This document shows, one piece after another, positions 1 through 4,914 of a DNA stretch of 5,687 nucleotides. Where the stretch lies: the NCBI GenBank assembly GCA_959018155.1, contig CAUEKH010000190.1, forward strand, positions 1-5,687, written 5' to 3'. The notes below the pieces were generated by a model, which searched no databases, was not told where the DNA came from, and saw nothing but the letters and a program-made list of their open reading frames with translations. The DNA comes from an uncultured Hungatella sp. (GTDB taxonomy: Bacteria; Bacillota; Clostridia; Lachnospirales; Lachnospiraceae). Positions within the stretch are counted from its first letter, which is position 1. Each line of letters begins with the position of its first letter. The position numbers and the translations under genes were made by a program.

Positions 1-246
1 AGCTTAGAGGGTGGACTCAGTTCCTCCGTTATGCATGAGGCGGTAATTAATGAGACGATGCTGAAAGCGTGTACCGGGAAAAGATATATTGTCGTGACAA
101 GTGACAAATTCAATAAAGTAAGCAAATTTTACTGTGGGGGATTGAATATGGTCGACTGTATTATTACCGATGTGAAGGCCAATCCGCTGATAGTTAAGGA
201 ACTGGAGAACCAGGGGATTGAAGTGGTCCTTGTGACGCCGAGATAG
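1..246 (+). CDS. DeoR/GlpR-family transcriptional regulator, C-terminal part (5' end outside window)
   Basis: The frame is open from base 1 to a TAG stop at 244-246, giving the last 81 residues of a protein normally about 250 residues long. The visible part matches the end of the DeoR C-terminal sensor domain. It starts with a GL-SSS-type effector-loop segment, continues with VMHEAVINETMLKAC (the usual helix before the core strand), then the IVVTSDKF strand that corresponds to the family's 'aDsSKF' motif, then VDCIITD and a closing GIEVVLV strand. Such domains bind sugar phosphates and relieve repression by an N-terminal winged helix, which lies outside the window. The gene converges on the PTS operon, so it is the natural candidate regulator of that operon and of the divergent amidohydrolase, but this is inference from position. 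The effector cannot be read from the sequence. Confidence 0.85.
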   Translation, partial: SLEGGLSSSVMHEAVINETMLKACTGKRYIVVTSDKFNKVSKFYCGGLNMVDCIITDVKANPLIVKELENQGIEVVLVTPR

Positions 247-254
247 TTAAAATA

Positions 255-300
255 AAAAATCCGTGGAGTTTCATCAAATTTGATGACTCCACGGATTTTT
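255..300. terminator. Bidirectional intrinsic terminator between convergent genes
   Basis: A perfect 15-bp outer stem pairs 255-269 with 286-300. Its GC-rich core is CCGTGGAGT/ACTCCACGG, and it is flanked by A-tracts on the left and T-tracts on the right, so it works on both strands. After a 2-nt bulge the inner sequence 272-285 is also palindromic (CATCAAATTTGATG) and extends the hairpin. It lies 8 bp after the regulator stop and 13 bp beyond the EIIB stop, ending both transcripts. Confidence 0.93.
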
Positions 301-313
301 AGTGGGGGTAACC

Positions 314-592
314 TTATAGAATTTGGAACTCCTTCAGTTTTGCCTCCAGTTCTTCTGTCGACATGATAGTTTGCAGCGGAAGAACGGTGGCTTTTTTCGT
401 ATGAAATAAGTCCGCAAAGGAGATTGGACATACAATCAAATCAAACTGGTCTGCGATAGAAGCGGCATCTCCTACGCTGCTGTGTGAGATGGACACCTCC
501 ATCTCGTATTTTTTGAAAAGATTCTGGACTTTCGTTTTAATCAGCATACTGGATCCCATTCCGTTGCCGCACGCTACCATTATTTTTAACAT
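314..592 (-). CDS. PTS system EIIB component, ascorbate (UlaB/SgaB) type
   Basis: This 92-residue cytoplasmic phosphocarrier accepts phosphate from an EIIA and passes it to the sugar carried by EIIC. The N-terminal strand and P-loop read MLKIMVACGNGMGSSMLIK. Cys8 is the expected phosphorylated residue, and CGNGxGSS is characteristic of the ascorbate-type EIIB fold. A later strand, DLIVCP (residues 51-56), fits the Rossmann-like core. The length is normal for a stand-alone EIIB. The ATG at 590-592 is preferred over longer forms reaching upstream because the homologous domain starts there and a TGGAGG site lies 7 nt upstream. Its start is 2 nt after the EIIC stop (TGA-TT-ATG), implying translational coupling. 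It is the last gene of the operon, followed by the terminator at 255-300. Family assignment is firm; the substrate is not. Confidence 0.93.
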   Translation of the reverse strand: MLKIMVACGNGMGSSMLIKTKVQNLFKKYEMEVSISHSSVGDAASIADQFDLIVCPISFADLFHTKKATVLPLQTIMSTEELEAKLKEFQIL

Positions 593-594
593 AA

Positions 595-2025
595 TCAATC
601 CTCCATAAATGAATAGTAATTGTCTTTGTGACGCCTGTAATAGATCTGATTCAATCCAAGAAGCAGAGCAATGGCCAGAATCATTGCAGGCCACGGACCG
701 AGGTAGTGGAACAGAAGCATTAACGCAGGCAGGGCCGTATTATTATCAAAAAATGCCGGCCATGCGGTTAATGAAATGCCGGATACCGCCTGTACAAACA
801 TGATCATGGCAAACGATATCAATACCTGAAAAAGTCCGTTGACGAGTGAGCAGATAATAGCTGCTTTTTTTCCTCCCCTCTTATTTGCATACACAGCGAC
901 TGTGGCGTTATCAAAGAAAAGCGGGATAAACCCAGGCACTAAAAAGAGAGGAGAGCGGAAGATAAGGAGTCCTCCGATTGCAATAAGCTGGCCAAGGAAT
1001 CCACAGATAAAACCTACCAGAGGAACGTTGGGATGAGCGTAATTAAACGCGACAGCGCAATCAACAGCAGGCATGGAACCCTTAATCAACTTGTTGGAGA
1101 TACCTTCAAAAGCCTTCATCAGTTCTGCCACAAACATTCGAACGCCGGCCAGCAGGATGTACATATATACCGCAAAGTGAAGACACTTCGTCAGAATATA
1201 GGTGACAAACAGCGTGGTGGCGGAAAAGGAAGGATCGATTTCCCTCATCGTGGAAGGACCGATGATTACCATGATTCCTCCAAAGAAAATCGTCATGAGG
1301 ATTGCTGTGGAAACTACATTATCCTTAAATATGGACAAAAATCCCGGAAGCTTTACATTTTCGATACTCTCTTCCGGTTTCCCGAGTTTTCCTGCAATTT
1401 TGTCTGTAAAATAGATTCCCAGCATTTCCTGGTGCCCGATAGCGAATCCGGCGTTTCCGGTTAAATTCTGAGTCGCCTCAACCGTTAAATTAGAACCGAC
1501 AGAAGCCCATACACCTCCCAGAAGACCGATCATCAGAGAACATGTAAAATTCTGTGACTGAGGGCAGACAATGAAGAAAAACCACATAAATACGGAAGAA
1601 TATACCTGCATCGTATGACCCGTTACATAGAGCGTTCTACAGCGGGTCCAGCGGTTCAGGATGACGAGCAGGAAGTTTACCCCGATGGAAATGGCGAATG
1701 CAACCATAGCCCACATGGCCGCATTACCGATAGAATACAGCCCTTCCTCCCCATACATTTGCCCGAGCAGGAAGTATGTATCCACGACTGCCGCATTCAT
1801 CTGAAATTTAGAACCAAGTGCATCAATGATTGGGCGGAAGGTAGTTGTAAGCCCGTTGGATCCGGCGGTAAGAATGAAAAAGCCAACTGCCGTTTTGATA
1901 AATCCCGCGAGCGCTTCGTGGACTGGCTTCTTTAAGATAAGAAGACCGATAAAGACCAGAATACCGGTGAAATAAGCCGGCTGTGACAGGATATTACTGG
2001 ATAAAAGCTGAATGAAATGTTGCAT
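595..2025 (-). CDS. PTS system EIIC permease, ascorbate (UlaA/SgaT) family
   Basis: This 476-residue polytopic membrane protein is the sugar-translocating subunit that works with the EIIB encoded just downstream. Many hydrophobic segments are visible, for example about residues 18-33, 41-55, 101-124, 236-256, 282-295, 335-356 and 436-459. Landmarks shared with E. coli UlaA, by recall of that sequence, are the KTxxGFxxLxAGS segment near 44-56, TGHTM (135-139), GFAIGHQ (193-199), KLPGFLSIFKDNVVSTAI with TIFFG (225-249), GVRMFVAEL (294-302), VDCA (321-324), GQLIAIG (345-351) and PGFIPLFFDNATV (364-376). The length equals the family norm (about 465). The ATG at 2023-2025 has a strong AAGGGGG site 6 nt upstream. 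It is the first gene of a two-gene operon driven by the promoter at 2068-2096. UlaA itself transports L-ascorbate. Because no ascorbate-pathway gene is seen here, the real substrate could be another sugar acid, lactone or pentitol-like compound. Confidence 0.94.
   Translation of the reverse strand: MQHFIQLLSSNILSQPAYFTGILVFIGLLILKKPVHEALAGFIKTAVGFFILTAGSNGLTTTFRPIIDALGSKFQMNAAVVDTYFLLGQMYGEEGLYSIGNAAMWAMVAFAISIGVNFLLVILNRWTRCRTLYVTGHTMQVYSSVFMWFFFIVCPQSQNFTCSLMIGLLGGVWASVGSNLTVEATQNLTGNAGFAIGHQEMLGIYFTDKIAGKLGKPEESIENVKLPGFLSIFKDNVVSTAILMTIFFGGIMVIIGPSTMREIDPSFSATTLFVTYILTKCLHFAVYMYILLAGVRMFVAELMKAFEGISNKLIKGSMPAVDCAVAFNYAHPNVPLVGFICGFLGQLIAIGGLLIFRSPLFLVPGFIPLFFDNATVAVYANKRGGKKAAIICSLVNGLFQVLISFAMIMFVQAVSGISLTAWPAFFDNNTALPALMLLFHYLGPWPAMILAIALLLGLNQIYYRRHKDNYYSFMED
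600..605 (-). promoter_or_regulatory. Ribosome binding site of the EIIB gene, embedded in the end of the EIIC gene
   Basis: TGGAGG on the minus strand is 7 nt before the EIIB ATG and is made from the ATG-GAG-GAT codons that end EIIC. It decides the EIIB start and shows that the two proteins are translated in a coupled way. Confidence 0.85.
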
Positions 2026-2054
2026 TACTTTTCCCCCTTATAGAATAGTTTTTG

Positions 2055-2069
2055 CTTTGTTAAGCAAAG
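2055..2069. promoter_or_regulatory. Candidate repressor operator over the PTS start point
   Basis: An inverted repeat CTTTG-N5-CAAAG (alternatively TGCTT-N4-AAGCA at 2053-2066) covers the predicted transcription start, about 7 nt past the -10 box of the minus-strand promoter. This is a classic position for a repressor site. The neighbouring DeoR-type protein is the obvious candidate to bind it, but nothing in the sequence proves the pairing. Confidence 0.5.
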
Positions 2070-2096
2070 TATACTATCGACATGATATAAAGTCAA
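2068..2096 (-). promoter_or_regulatory. Sigma-A promoter of the PTS EIIC-EIIB operon
   Basis: On the minus strand TTGACT (2091-2096) and TATACT (2068-2073) are separated by exactly 17 bp. The predicted start is near 2061, giving a short leader of about 36 nt before the EIIC start at 2025. This is a strong match to the vegetative consensus. Confidence 0.82.
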
Positions 2097-2124
2097 TATT
2101 TTATTAAAATATTTTCATAAAATA
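2097..2124. repeat. 28-bp AT-only-like palindrome directly upstream of the PTS -35 box
   Basis: Positions 2097-2124 form a dyad in which 13 of 14 base pairs match, with the single mismatch at 2105/2116. The outer arms are TATTTTAT and ATAAAATA, around the central palindrome AAAATATTTT. The dyad abuts the -35 box (2091-2096) of the minus-strand promoter. It could be an activator or repressor operator or act as an UP element. The extreme AT content makes chance dyads more likely, so the function is open. Confidence 0.45.
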
Positions 2125-2146
2125 ATATAATTTTGTCATAACACTG

Positions 2147-2175
2147 TTGTAAACATTTGCTAAATATGATATAAA
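2147..2175 (+). promoter_or_regulatory. Probable promoter of the creatininase-family gene, with a cre-like sequence
   Basis: TTGTAA (2147-2152) and TATAAA (2170-2175) are 17 bp apart, with the start expected near 2182, about 60 nt before the gene. The stretch 2147-2162 also resembles the CcpA cre consensus (WTGNAANCGNWNNCWW), differing only at the central G, which is A here at 2155. Such a site across the -35 box would repress. The core mismatch keeps this tentative. Confidence 0.45.
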
Positions 2176-2241
2176 AGAAAGGGGAGATGGGGTTTAGTAA
2201 AAATATTATCATATAAAACGAAGGAAGGGCGGGAAACGTTC

Positions 2242-2964
2242 ATGAAGAAAAAGATTGCAGCAGAAATGACGAGAAAAGAATTTGAGGAGGCAGTGAAAGA
2301 GGCGGTGGCGGTCATTGTTCCGGTTGGTTCCTGTGAACAGCATGGATATCATTTGCCACTGAACACGGACAATGAGATCGCAGAAGCGCTGGGCCGGTCT
2401 GCAGCCGGAAAAAAAGATGTGATTTTAATGCCTGCCGTAAATTACGGACAGGTATGGTCAGCGCGCAAAATTCCAGGGACAATTGCACTGTCTGCCAATA
2501 CATTAAAATGTATCCTTAAAGATATTGCGGTCAGCTTGAATTTCCACGGAGCAAGACACGTTATTTTTCTATCCGGACATAATGGTAATTTACCCGTGAT
2601 GAAAGAAATGGCACGAGAACTGGAAGAAGAGAAGGGATTCCGGAATATCTGGTATTTTGGTCCATCAGTAAGAAAAGAGGTAATGGATTTACTGGAAACG
2701 AAGATTCCCGGAAACTGTGTCCACGCGGGAGAACTGGAAACTTCGCTGATGCTTGCCATCCATCCGGAACTGGTACAGATGGATTATGCAACCGAGGAGT
2801 ACCCAAAGATGCCGGCAGAAGGCAGATACCGGCCAGTCTCCTGGGACCAGTTTGCAGAGTCGGGAGCTTTTGGAAATGCAAAAGCGGCATCGGCGGAAAA
2901 GGGGGAGAAAATTCTGGAATATATGATAGAAGAACTGGCAGATTTAATTGATATGCTGCCATAA
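2242..2964 (+). CDS. Creatininase-family metal-dependent amidohydrolase
   Basis: This 240-residue cytoplasmic hydrolase belongs to the creatininase (creatinine amidohydrolase) family, metal enzymes that open cyclic amides or cleave related C-N bonds. The signature residues are in order. PVGSCEQHGYHLPLNTD (27-43) supplies the probable metal ligands Glu32, His34 and Asp43. SGHNGN (111-116) carries His113. HAGELETS (161-168) carries the conserved acidic residues of the C-terminal half. The SGHxGN and HAGExETS form belongs to the broad family, which includes MftE and archaeal FAPy deformylase, rather than to true creatininase, where a glutamate follows two residues after the histidine. The length is normal. 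AAGGAAGG (2221-2228) is 13 nt from the ATG and a nearer GGGCGGG is 8 nt away, so the ribosome site is unusual but no better start exists. It is divergent from the PTS operon and may act on the imported compound; the substrate is unknown. Confidence 0.88.
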   Translation: MKKKIAAEMTRKEFEEAVKEAVAVIVPVGSCEQHGYHLPLNTDNEIAEALGRSAAGKKDVILMPAVNYGQVWSARKIPGTIALSANTLKCILKDIAVSLNFHGARHVIFLSGHNGNLPVMKEMARELEEEKGFRNIWYFGPSVRKEVMDLLETKIPGNCVHAGELETSLMLAIHPELVQMDYATEEYPKMPAEGRYRPVSWDQFAESGAFGNAKAASAEKGEKILEYMIEELADLIDMLP

Positions 2965-2969
2965 TCTGC

Positions 2970-2999
2970 TTGACAAGCATCCAAATTCTGTCGTATACT
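2970..2999 (+). promoter_or_regulatory. Near-consensus promoter of the ABC-F leader transcript
   Basis: TTGACA (2970-2975) and TATACT (2994-2999) are separated by 18 bp, so transcription should begin near 3006. The -35 box is the middle of a perfect 13-bp palindrome, TGCTTGACAAGCA (2967-2979), which begins 2 bp after the preceding stop codon. The promoter is far from the next good coding start (3421), so a leader of about 415 nt is implied. No terminator separates it from the creatininase-family gene. Confidence 0.85.
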
Positions 3000-3006
3000 T
3001 CGCTTA

Positions 3007-3047
3007 GTGGCCTGGTCAGGTGGTTTAAACACACCTTCCCAGACCAC
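3007..3047 (+). other. 5'-terminal hairpin of the leader RNA
   Basis: Arm 3007-3015 (GTGGCCTGG) pairs with 3039-3047 (CCAGACCAC) with one mismatch. In the same register AGGTG (3018-3022) pairs with CACCT (3032-3036), around the loop GTTTAAACA. The hairpin begins right at the predicted transcription start, where it could stabilise the RNA. Its left strand (3011-3017, CCTGGTC) can alternatively pair with GGCCAGG at 3324-3330 near the terminator. Confidence 0.6.
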
Positions 3048-3280
3048 AAACTAAAACAATCATGAATAAAATTATCAGGAAAAGAAAGAAGGTTCTGTCG
3101 GAAGATGATGACGAAATAATGACGAAAACAAGGCAGTGTAACAGAGTGTTGGAAGGTGTGGTCCGGCTGTCAGCGCGGTTTGGAGCACCATTCATTGTTG
3201 TCGGTGACTTTCGTGGAAAGCGTGAAGGTTATCGTGTATGCCTATGCGTTCGGTCATTATGGAAATTCTTTCGTACAGAC

Positions 3281-3320
3281 TCGTGTTTGTGCAGGTTGTT
3301 TTCTGCGCTTATGGACACGA
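3281..3320 (+). other. Leader hairpin upstream of the terminator
   Basis: TCGTGT (3281-3286) pairs with ACACGA (3315-3320). Inside it GTGCAG (3289-3294) pairs with CTGCGC (3303-3308, one G-U) around an 8-nt U-rich loop. The left strand belongs to a segment (CAGACTCGTGT, 3276-3286) repeated with one change at 3367-3377, so alternative pairing is conceivable. Confidence 0.5.
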
Positions 3321-3340
3321 AAAGGCCAGGTCGGGAAACC

Positions 3341-3430
3341 ATGGAGACATGGGGACGTGACGCCGGCAGACTCCTGTACAGAATGATATTCCTCCCGGAC
3401 GCATGGCCGGGAGGTTTTTTATGTTATTGA
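3341..3430 (+). CDS. Possible leader-peptide ORF running through the terminator into the ABC-F start
   Basis: An ATG at 3341 opens a 29-codon frame beginning METWGRDAGRLLYRM. It reads through both arms of the terminator and stops at TGA 3428-3430, 10 nt into the ABC-F gene in another frame. The frame stays open upstream to 3062, so a longer peptide is possible. There is no strong Shine-Dalgarno; only GGTCGGGA lies about 5-12 nt upstream. The attraction is geometric: a ribosome stalled in the second half of this frame would physically keep the terminator hairpin open and expose the ABC-F ribosome site. No known leader-peptide sequence is recognised, and expression is unproven. Confidence 0.3.
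   Translation: METWGRDAGRLLYRMIFLPDAWPGGFLCY
3391..3420 (+). terminator. Intrinsic attenuator terminator overlapping the ABC-F ribosome binding site
   Basis: CCTCCCGG (3391-3398) pairs perfectly with CCGGGAGG (3407-3414) around an 8-nt loop and is followed by six T (3415-3420). The ABC-F ATG is the very next base, 3421. The 3' arm contains GGGAGG (3409-3414), which is 6 nt from that ATG and is the only good ribosome site for the gene. The hairpin therefore both stops RNA polymerase and hides the ribosome site on any read-through RNA. A terminator at this position can only be regulatory. Confidence 0.92.
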
Positions 3431-4836
3431 AAGCAGGAAAGATTAAAAAAGAATATGGAATCCAGGAGGTCCTGGATATTGAAAAACTGGAGATTTGGGA
3501 GGGCGACCGGATTGGTCTGGTGGGGCCCAACGGAGCGGGCAAGAGCACTCTTCTCCACATTCTCTATGGAGATGAAGAAGCAGACGAAGGGCGTGTGGAG
3601 AGAAAATGTGAAATCGCCATGATTCCCCAGACGGGCGAGGCGGTCGGTGAGGCCGCAGGGGAGATGGTCAGCCATTTCGGCTTAAGAGACAATGCGGTAA
3701 AGAGCGGCGGGGAGAAGACGAGGCTGGCCATCGCCTCCGCGTTTTCCATGCACGCGCCGCTTCTCTTTGCTGACGAACCGACTACGAACCTCGATGTAGA
3801 GGGGATTGAGAAACTGGAACAGATGCTGATGGGATATCAGGGGGCGCTGGGTTTGATTTCCCATGACAGGCAGCTTTTAGATCAGGTCTGCAATACCATC
3901 TGGGAACTGGAGGACGGGAATATCCGCGTCTTTCCGGGAAACTACTCCGCCTGGTATGAGGAGAGAAACCGGGAGCGGGCGTTCGCCATGGAGGAGTATG
4001 AAAAATACCGCACAGAGAAGAAACGGCTGGAAAAGACGGTTGCGCAGATTAAACAGGATGCGAAGGGAATGAGGAAGCCGCCAAAACGGATGAGCAGCAG
4101 TGAATGGATGCTCTATAAAGGGACGGCTGCTATCAAGCAGGATCATGTACAGAGCCGCAGCAGGGCGATTGAGAGCAGGCTGGACCATTTGGAAAAGAAG
4201 GAGAAGCCCAAAGAGTTACCGGCAATCACCATGTCGCTGGGGGCTATTTCCCCGATTAAGGCAAAGACGGCCGCCCGTGTCAAAGATTTGACGGTGGAGT
4301 ATGATGGCCGGAAGGTGCTGGACCACATGACTCTGGAAATTCCCACGGGTAAACGGACGTTTCTGGTGGGCCCCAACGGTTCCGGGAAGACGACGCTGAT
4401 TAGATATCTGGTGGAAGGCGGGGAAAAGGCATTTTTAACAGAGGGGGCTAAAATCGGCTATTTTTCCCAGGAACATGAAACGCTGGACTGGAATAAGACG
4501 GTTCTGGAAAATGTGCGCCGCTATTCGGCCATGCCGGAATCCATCGACAGGGCGGTGCTGGCCAATCTCTATATGAAGGAGAGGGATATCCATAAAAAGG
4601 TGTCCGTCTTATCCGGCGGAGAACGGGTCAAGACGGCTCTGGCGCAGATTCTCGTCTCCTCCTGTAATTTACTGATTCTGGATGAGCCCACGAATCACAT
4701 GGATATCTATACCATGGAGGCCCTGGAAGAACTGTTAAGAAAATGGAAGGGCACCATGCTTGTCATTACCCATGACAGGAAGCTGGTGGAGAATCTGGCC
4801 GACCAGGTGGTGACACTGAAGCTGGACAGAAAATAG
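3421..4836 (+). CDS. ABC-F ribosomal-protection ATPase (Vga/Lsa/VmlR-like antibiotic resistance type)
   Basis: This 471-residue protein has two fused ATP-binding domains and no membrane segments, the ABC-F plan. Domain 1 has Walker A GPNGAGKS (35-42), signature KSGGEKTR (94-101), Walker B LLFADEP with Glu119, and the switch His148. A charged helical linker spans about 180-262 and includes KPPKRMSSSEWMLYKG, resembling the interdomain loop of Vga/VmlR-type proteins that reaches toward the peptidyl-transferase centre. Domain 2 has GPNGSGKT (317-324), LSGGE (397-401), LLILDEP with Glu422, and His451. Such proteins bind the ribosomal E site and dislodge lincosamides, streptogramin A or pleuromutilins. 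Which drugs apply here is not readable. Domain 1 is compact between Walker A and the signature. ATG 3421 is chosen because GGGAGG lies 6 nt upstream; the in-frame ATG 3403 sits in the terminator loop with no ribosome site. The attenuator context supports a resistance role over a housekeeping EttA/Uup role. Confidence 0.9.
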   Translation: MLLKAGKIKKEYGIQEVLDIEKLEIWEGDRIGLVGPNGAGKSTLLHILYGDEEADEGRVERKCEIAMIPQTGEAVGEAAGEMVSHFGLRDNAVKSGGEKTRLAIASAFSMHAPLLFADEPTTNLDVEGIEKLEQMLMGYQGALGLISHDRQLLDQVCNTIWELEDGNIRVFPGNYSAWYEERNRERAFAMEEYEKYRTEKKRLEKTVAQIKQDAKGMRKPPKRMSSSEWMLYKGTAAIKQDHVQSRSRAIESRLDHLEKKEKPKELPAITMSLGAISPIKAKTAARVKDLTVEYDGRKVLDHMTLEIPTGKRTFLVGPNGSGKTTLIRYLVEGGEKAFLTEGAKIGYFSQEHETLDWNKTVLENVRRYSAMPESIDRAVLANLYMKERDIHKKVSVLSGGERVKTALAQILVSSCNLLILDEPTNHMDIYTMEALEELLRKWKGTMLVITHDRKLVENLADQVVTLKLDRK

Positions 4837-4838
4837 CT

Positions 4839-4867
4839 TTGTTAAAATTCCATTTCTTTGATATAAT
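4839..4867 (+). promoter_or_regulatory. Promoter of the aspartate-dehydrogenase-like gene
   Basis: TTGTTA (4839-4844) and a perfect TATAAT (4862-4867) are 17 bp apart, starting 3 bp after the ABC-F stop. The predicted start is near 4874, about 40 nt before the next gene. An inverted repeat, TTCCAT (4848-4853) and ATGGAA (4866-4871), lies across the spacer and -10 box and could be an operator. ATGGAA occurs again at 4875-4880. No terminator follows the ABC-F gene, so read-through from it is also likely. Confidence 0.75.
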
Positions 4868-4901
4868 GGAACAGATGGAAAAATATAAAATGAAACAAGC
4901 T

Positions 4902-4906
4902 GGAGG
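4902..4906 (+). promoter_or_regulatory. Ribosome binding site of the aspartate-dehydrogenase-like gene
   Basis: GGAGG is 8 nt before ATG 4915. A GTG in the same frame at 4912 would be only 5 nt away and adds one residue, so the ATG is preferred. Confidence 0.8.
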
Positions 4907-4914
4907 ATTTTGTG

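Larger units (their letters stand above)
3006..3420 (+). ncRNA. Long structured leader (attenuator RNA) of the ABC-F gene
   Basis: This stretch of about 415 nt lies between a strong promoter and the ABC-F start and ends in an intrinsic terminator. It contains no gene with a good ribosome site. Local hairpins visible by eye are 3007-3047, 3155-3189 (GGTGT/GCACC enclosing CCGGCT/AGC-G-CGG), 3208-3220 (CTTTC-GTG-GAAAG), 3281-3320, and 3339-3352 (CCATG-GAGA-CATGG, a GNRA-type tetraloop). Long leaders that terminate early unless ribosomes are inhibited are established for several ABC-F resistance genes such as vmlR and Listeria lmo0919. Assigning that mechanism here is inference from architecture. 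Whether this leader belongs to a named RNA family cannot be judged without a covariance search. Confidence 0.7.

Noticed and set aside
129..431. Minus-strand 100-codon frame across the convergent terminator
   Set aside because: It spans the terminator and lies antisense to the regulator and out of frame with EIIB; a shadow frame.
593..694. Longer EIIB form starting upstream of 592
   Set aside because: The extra residues lie inside the EIIC coding region, and the EIIB fold begins at MLKIMVACGNG with a good ribosome site.
1033..1464. Plus-strand 143-codon frame inside the EIIC gene
   Set aside because: Antisense to a well-recognised membrane protein with no promoter or ribosome site.
2187..2216. 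Nine-codon uORF (MGFSKNIII) before the creatininase-family gene
   Set aside because: The purine-rich AAAGGGG is only about 2 nt from its ATG, too close for efficient initiation, and no attenuator hairpin follows.
3156..3386. GTG-started 76-codon frame in the leader
   Set aside because: No convincing ribosome site and no recognisable domain; it competes with the other leader frame. It could be revisited if the peptide proves conserved in homologous leaders.
3403..3420. Longer ABC-F start adding MAGRFF
   Set aside because: The ATG lies in the loop of the terminator hairpin and has no ribosome site. ATG 3421 has GGGAGG 6 nt upstream and matches the usual family start.
3062..3430. 122-codon frame in the leader beginning MNKIIRKRKK
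   Set aside because: No Shine-Dalgarno before the ATG, low-complexity charged start and Cys/Arg/Trp-rich composition without a recognisable domain. It overlaps a second open frame and reads through a terminator, so the openness is more likely a by-product of a structured GC-rich RNA. Only its last part (3341-3430) is kept as a possible leader peptide.
4848..4871. TTCCAT/ATGGAA repeat as a terminator after the ABC-F gene
   Set aside because: The stem is only 6 bp and AT-rich, with no T-tract, and it overlaps a good promoter, so an operator or chance repeat is more likely.
4875..4914. Small frame starting at ATG 4875 upstream of the dehydrogenase-like gene
   Set aside because: It is out of frame with the gene, has no ribosome site, and starts at the predicted transcription start.
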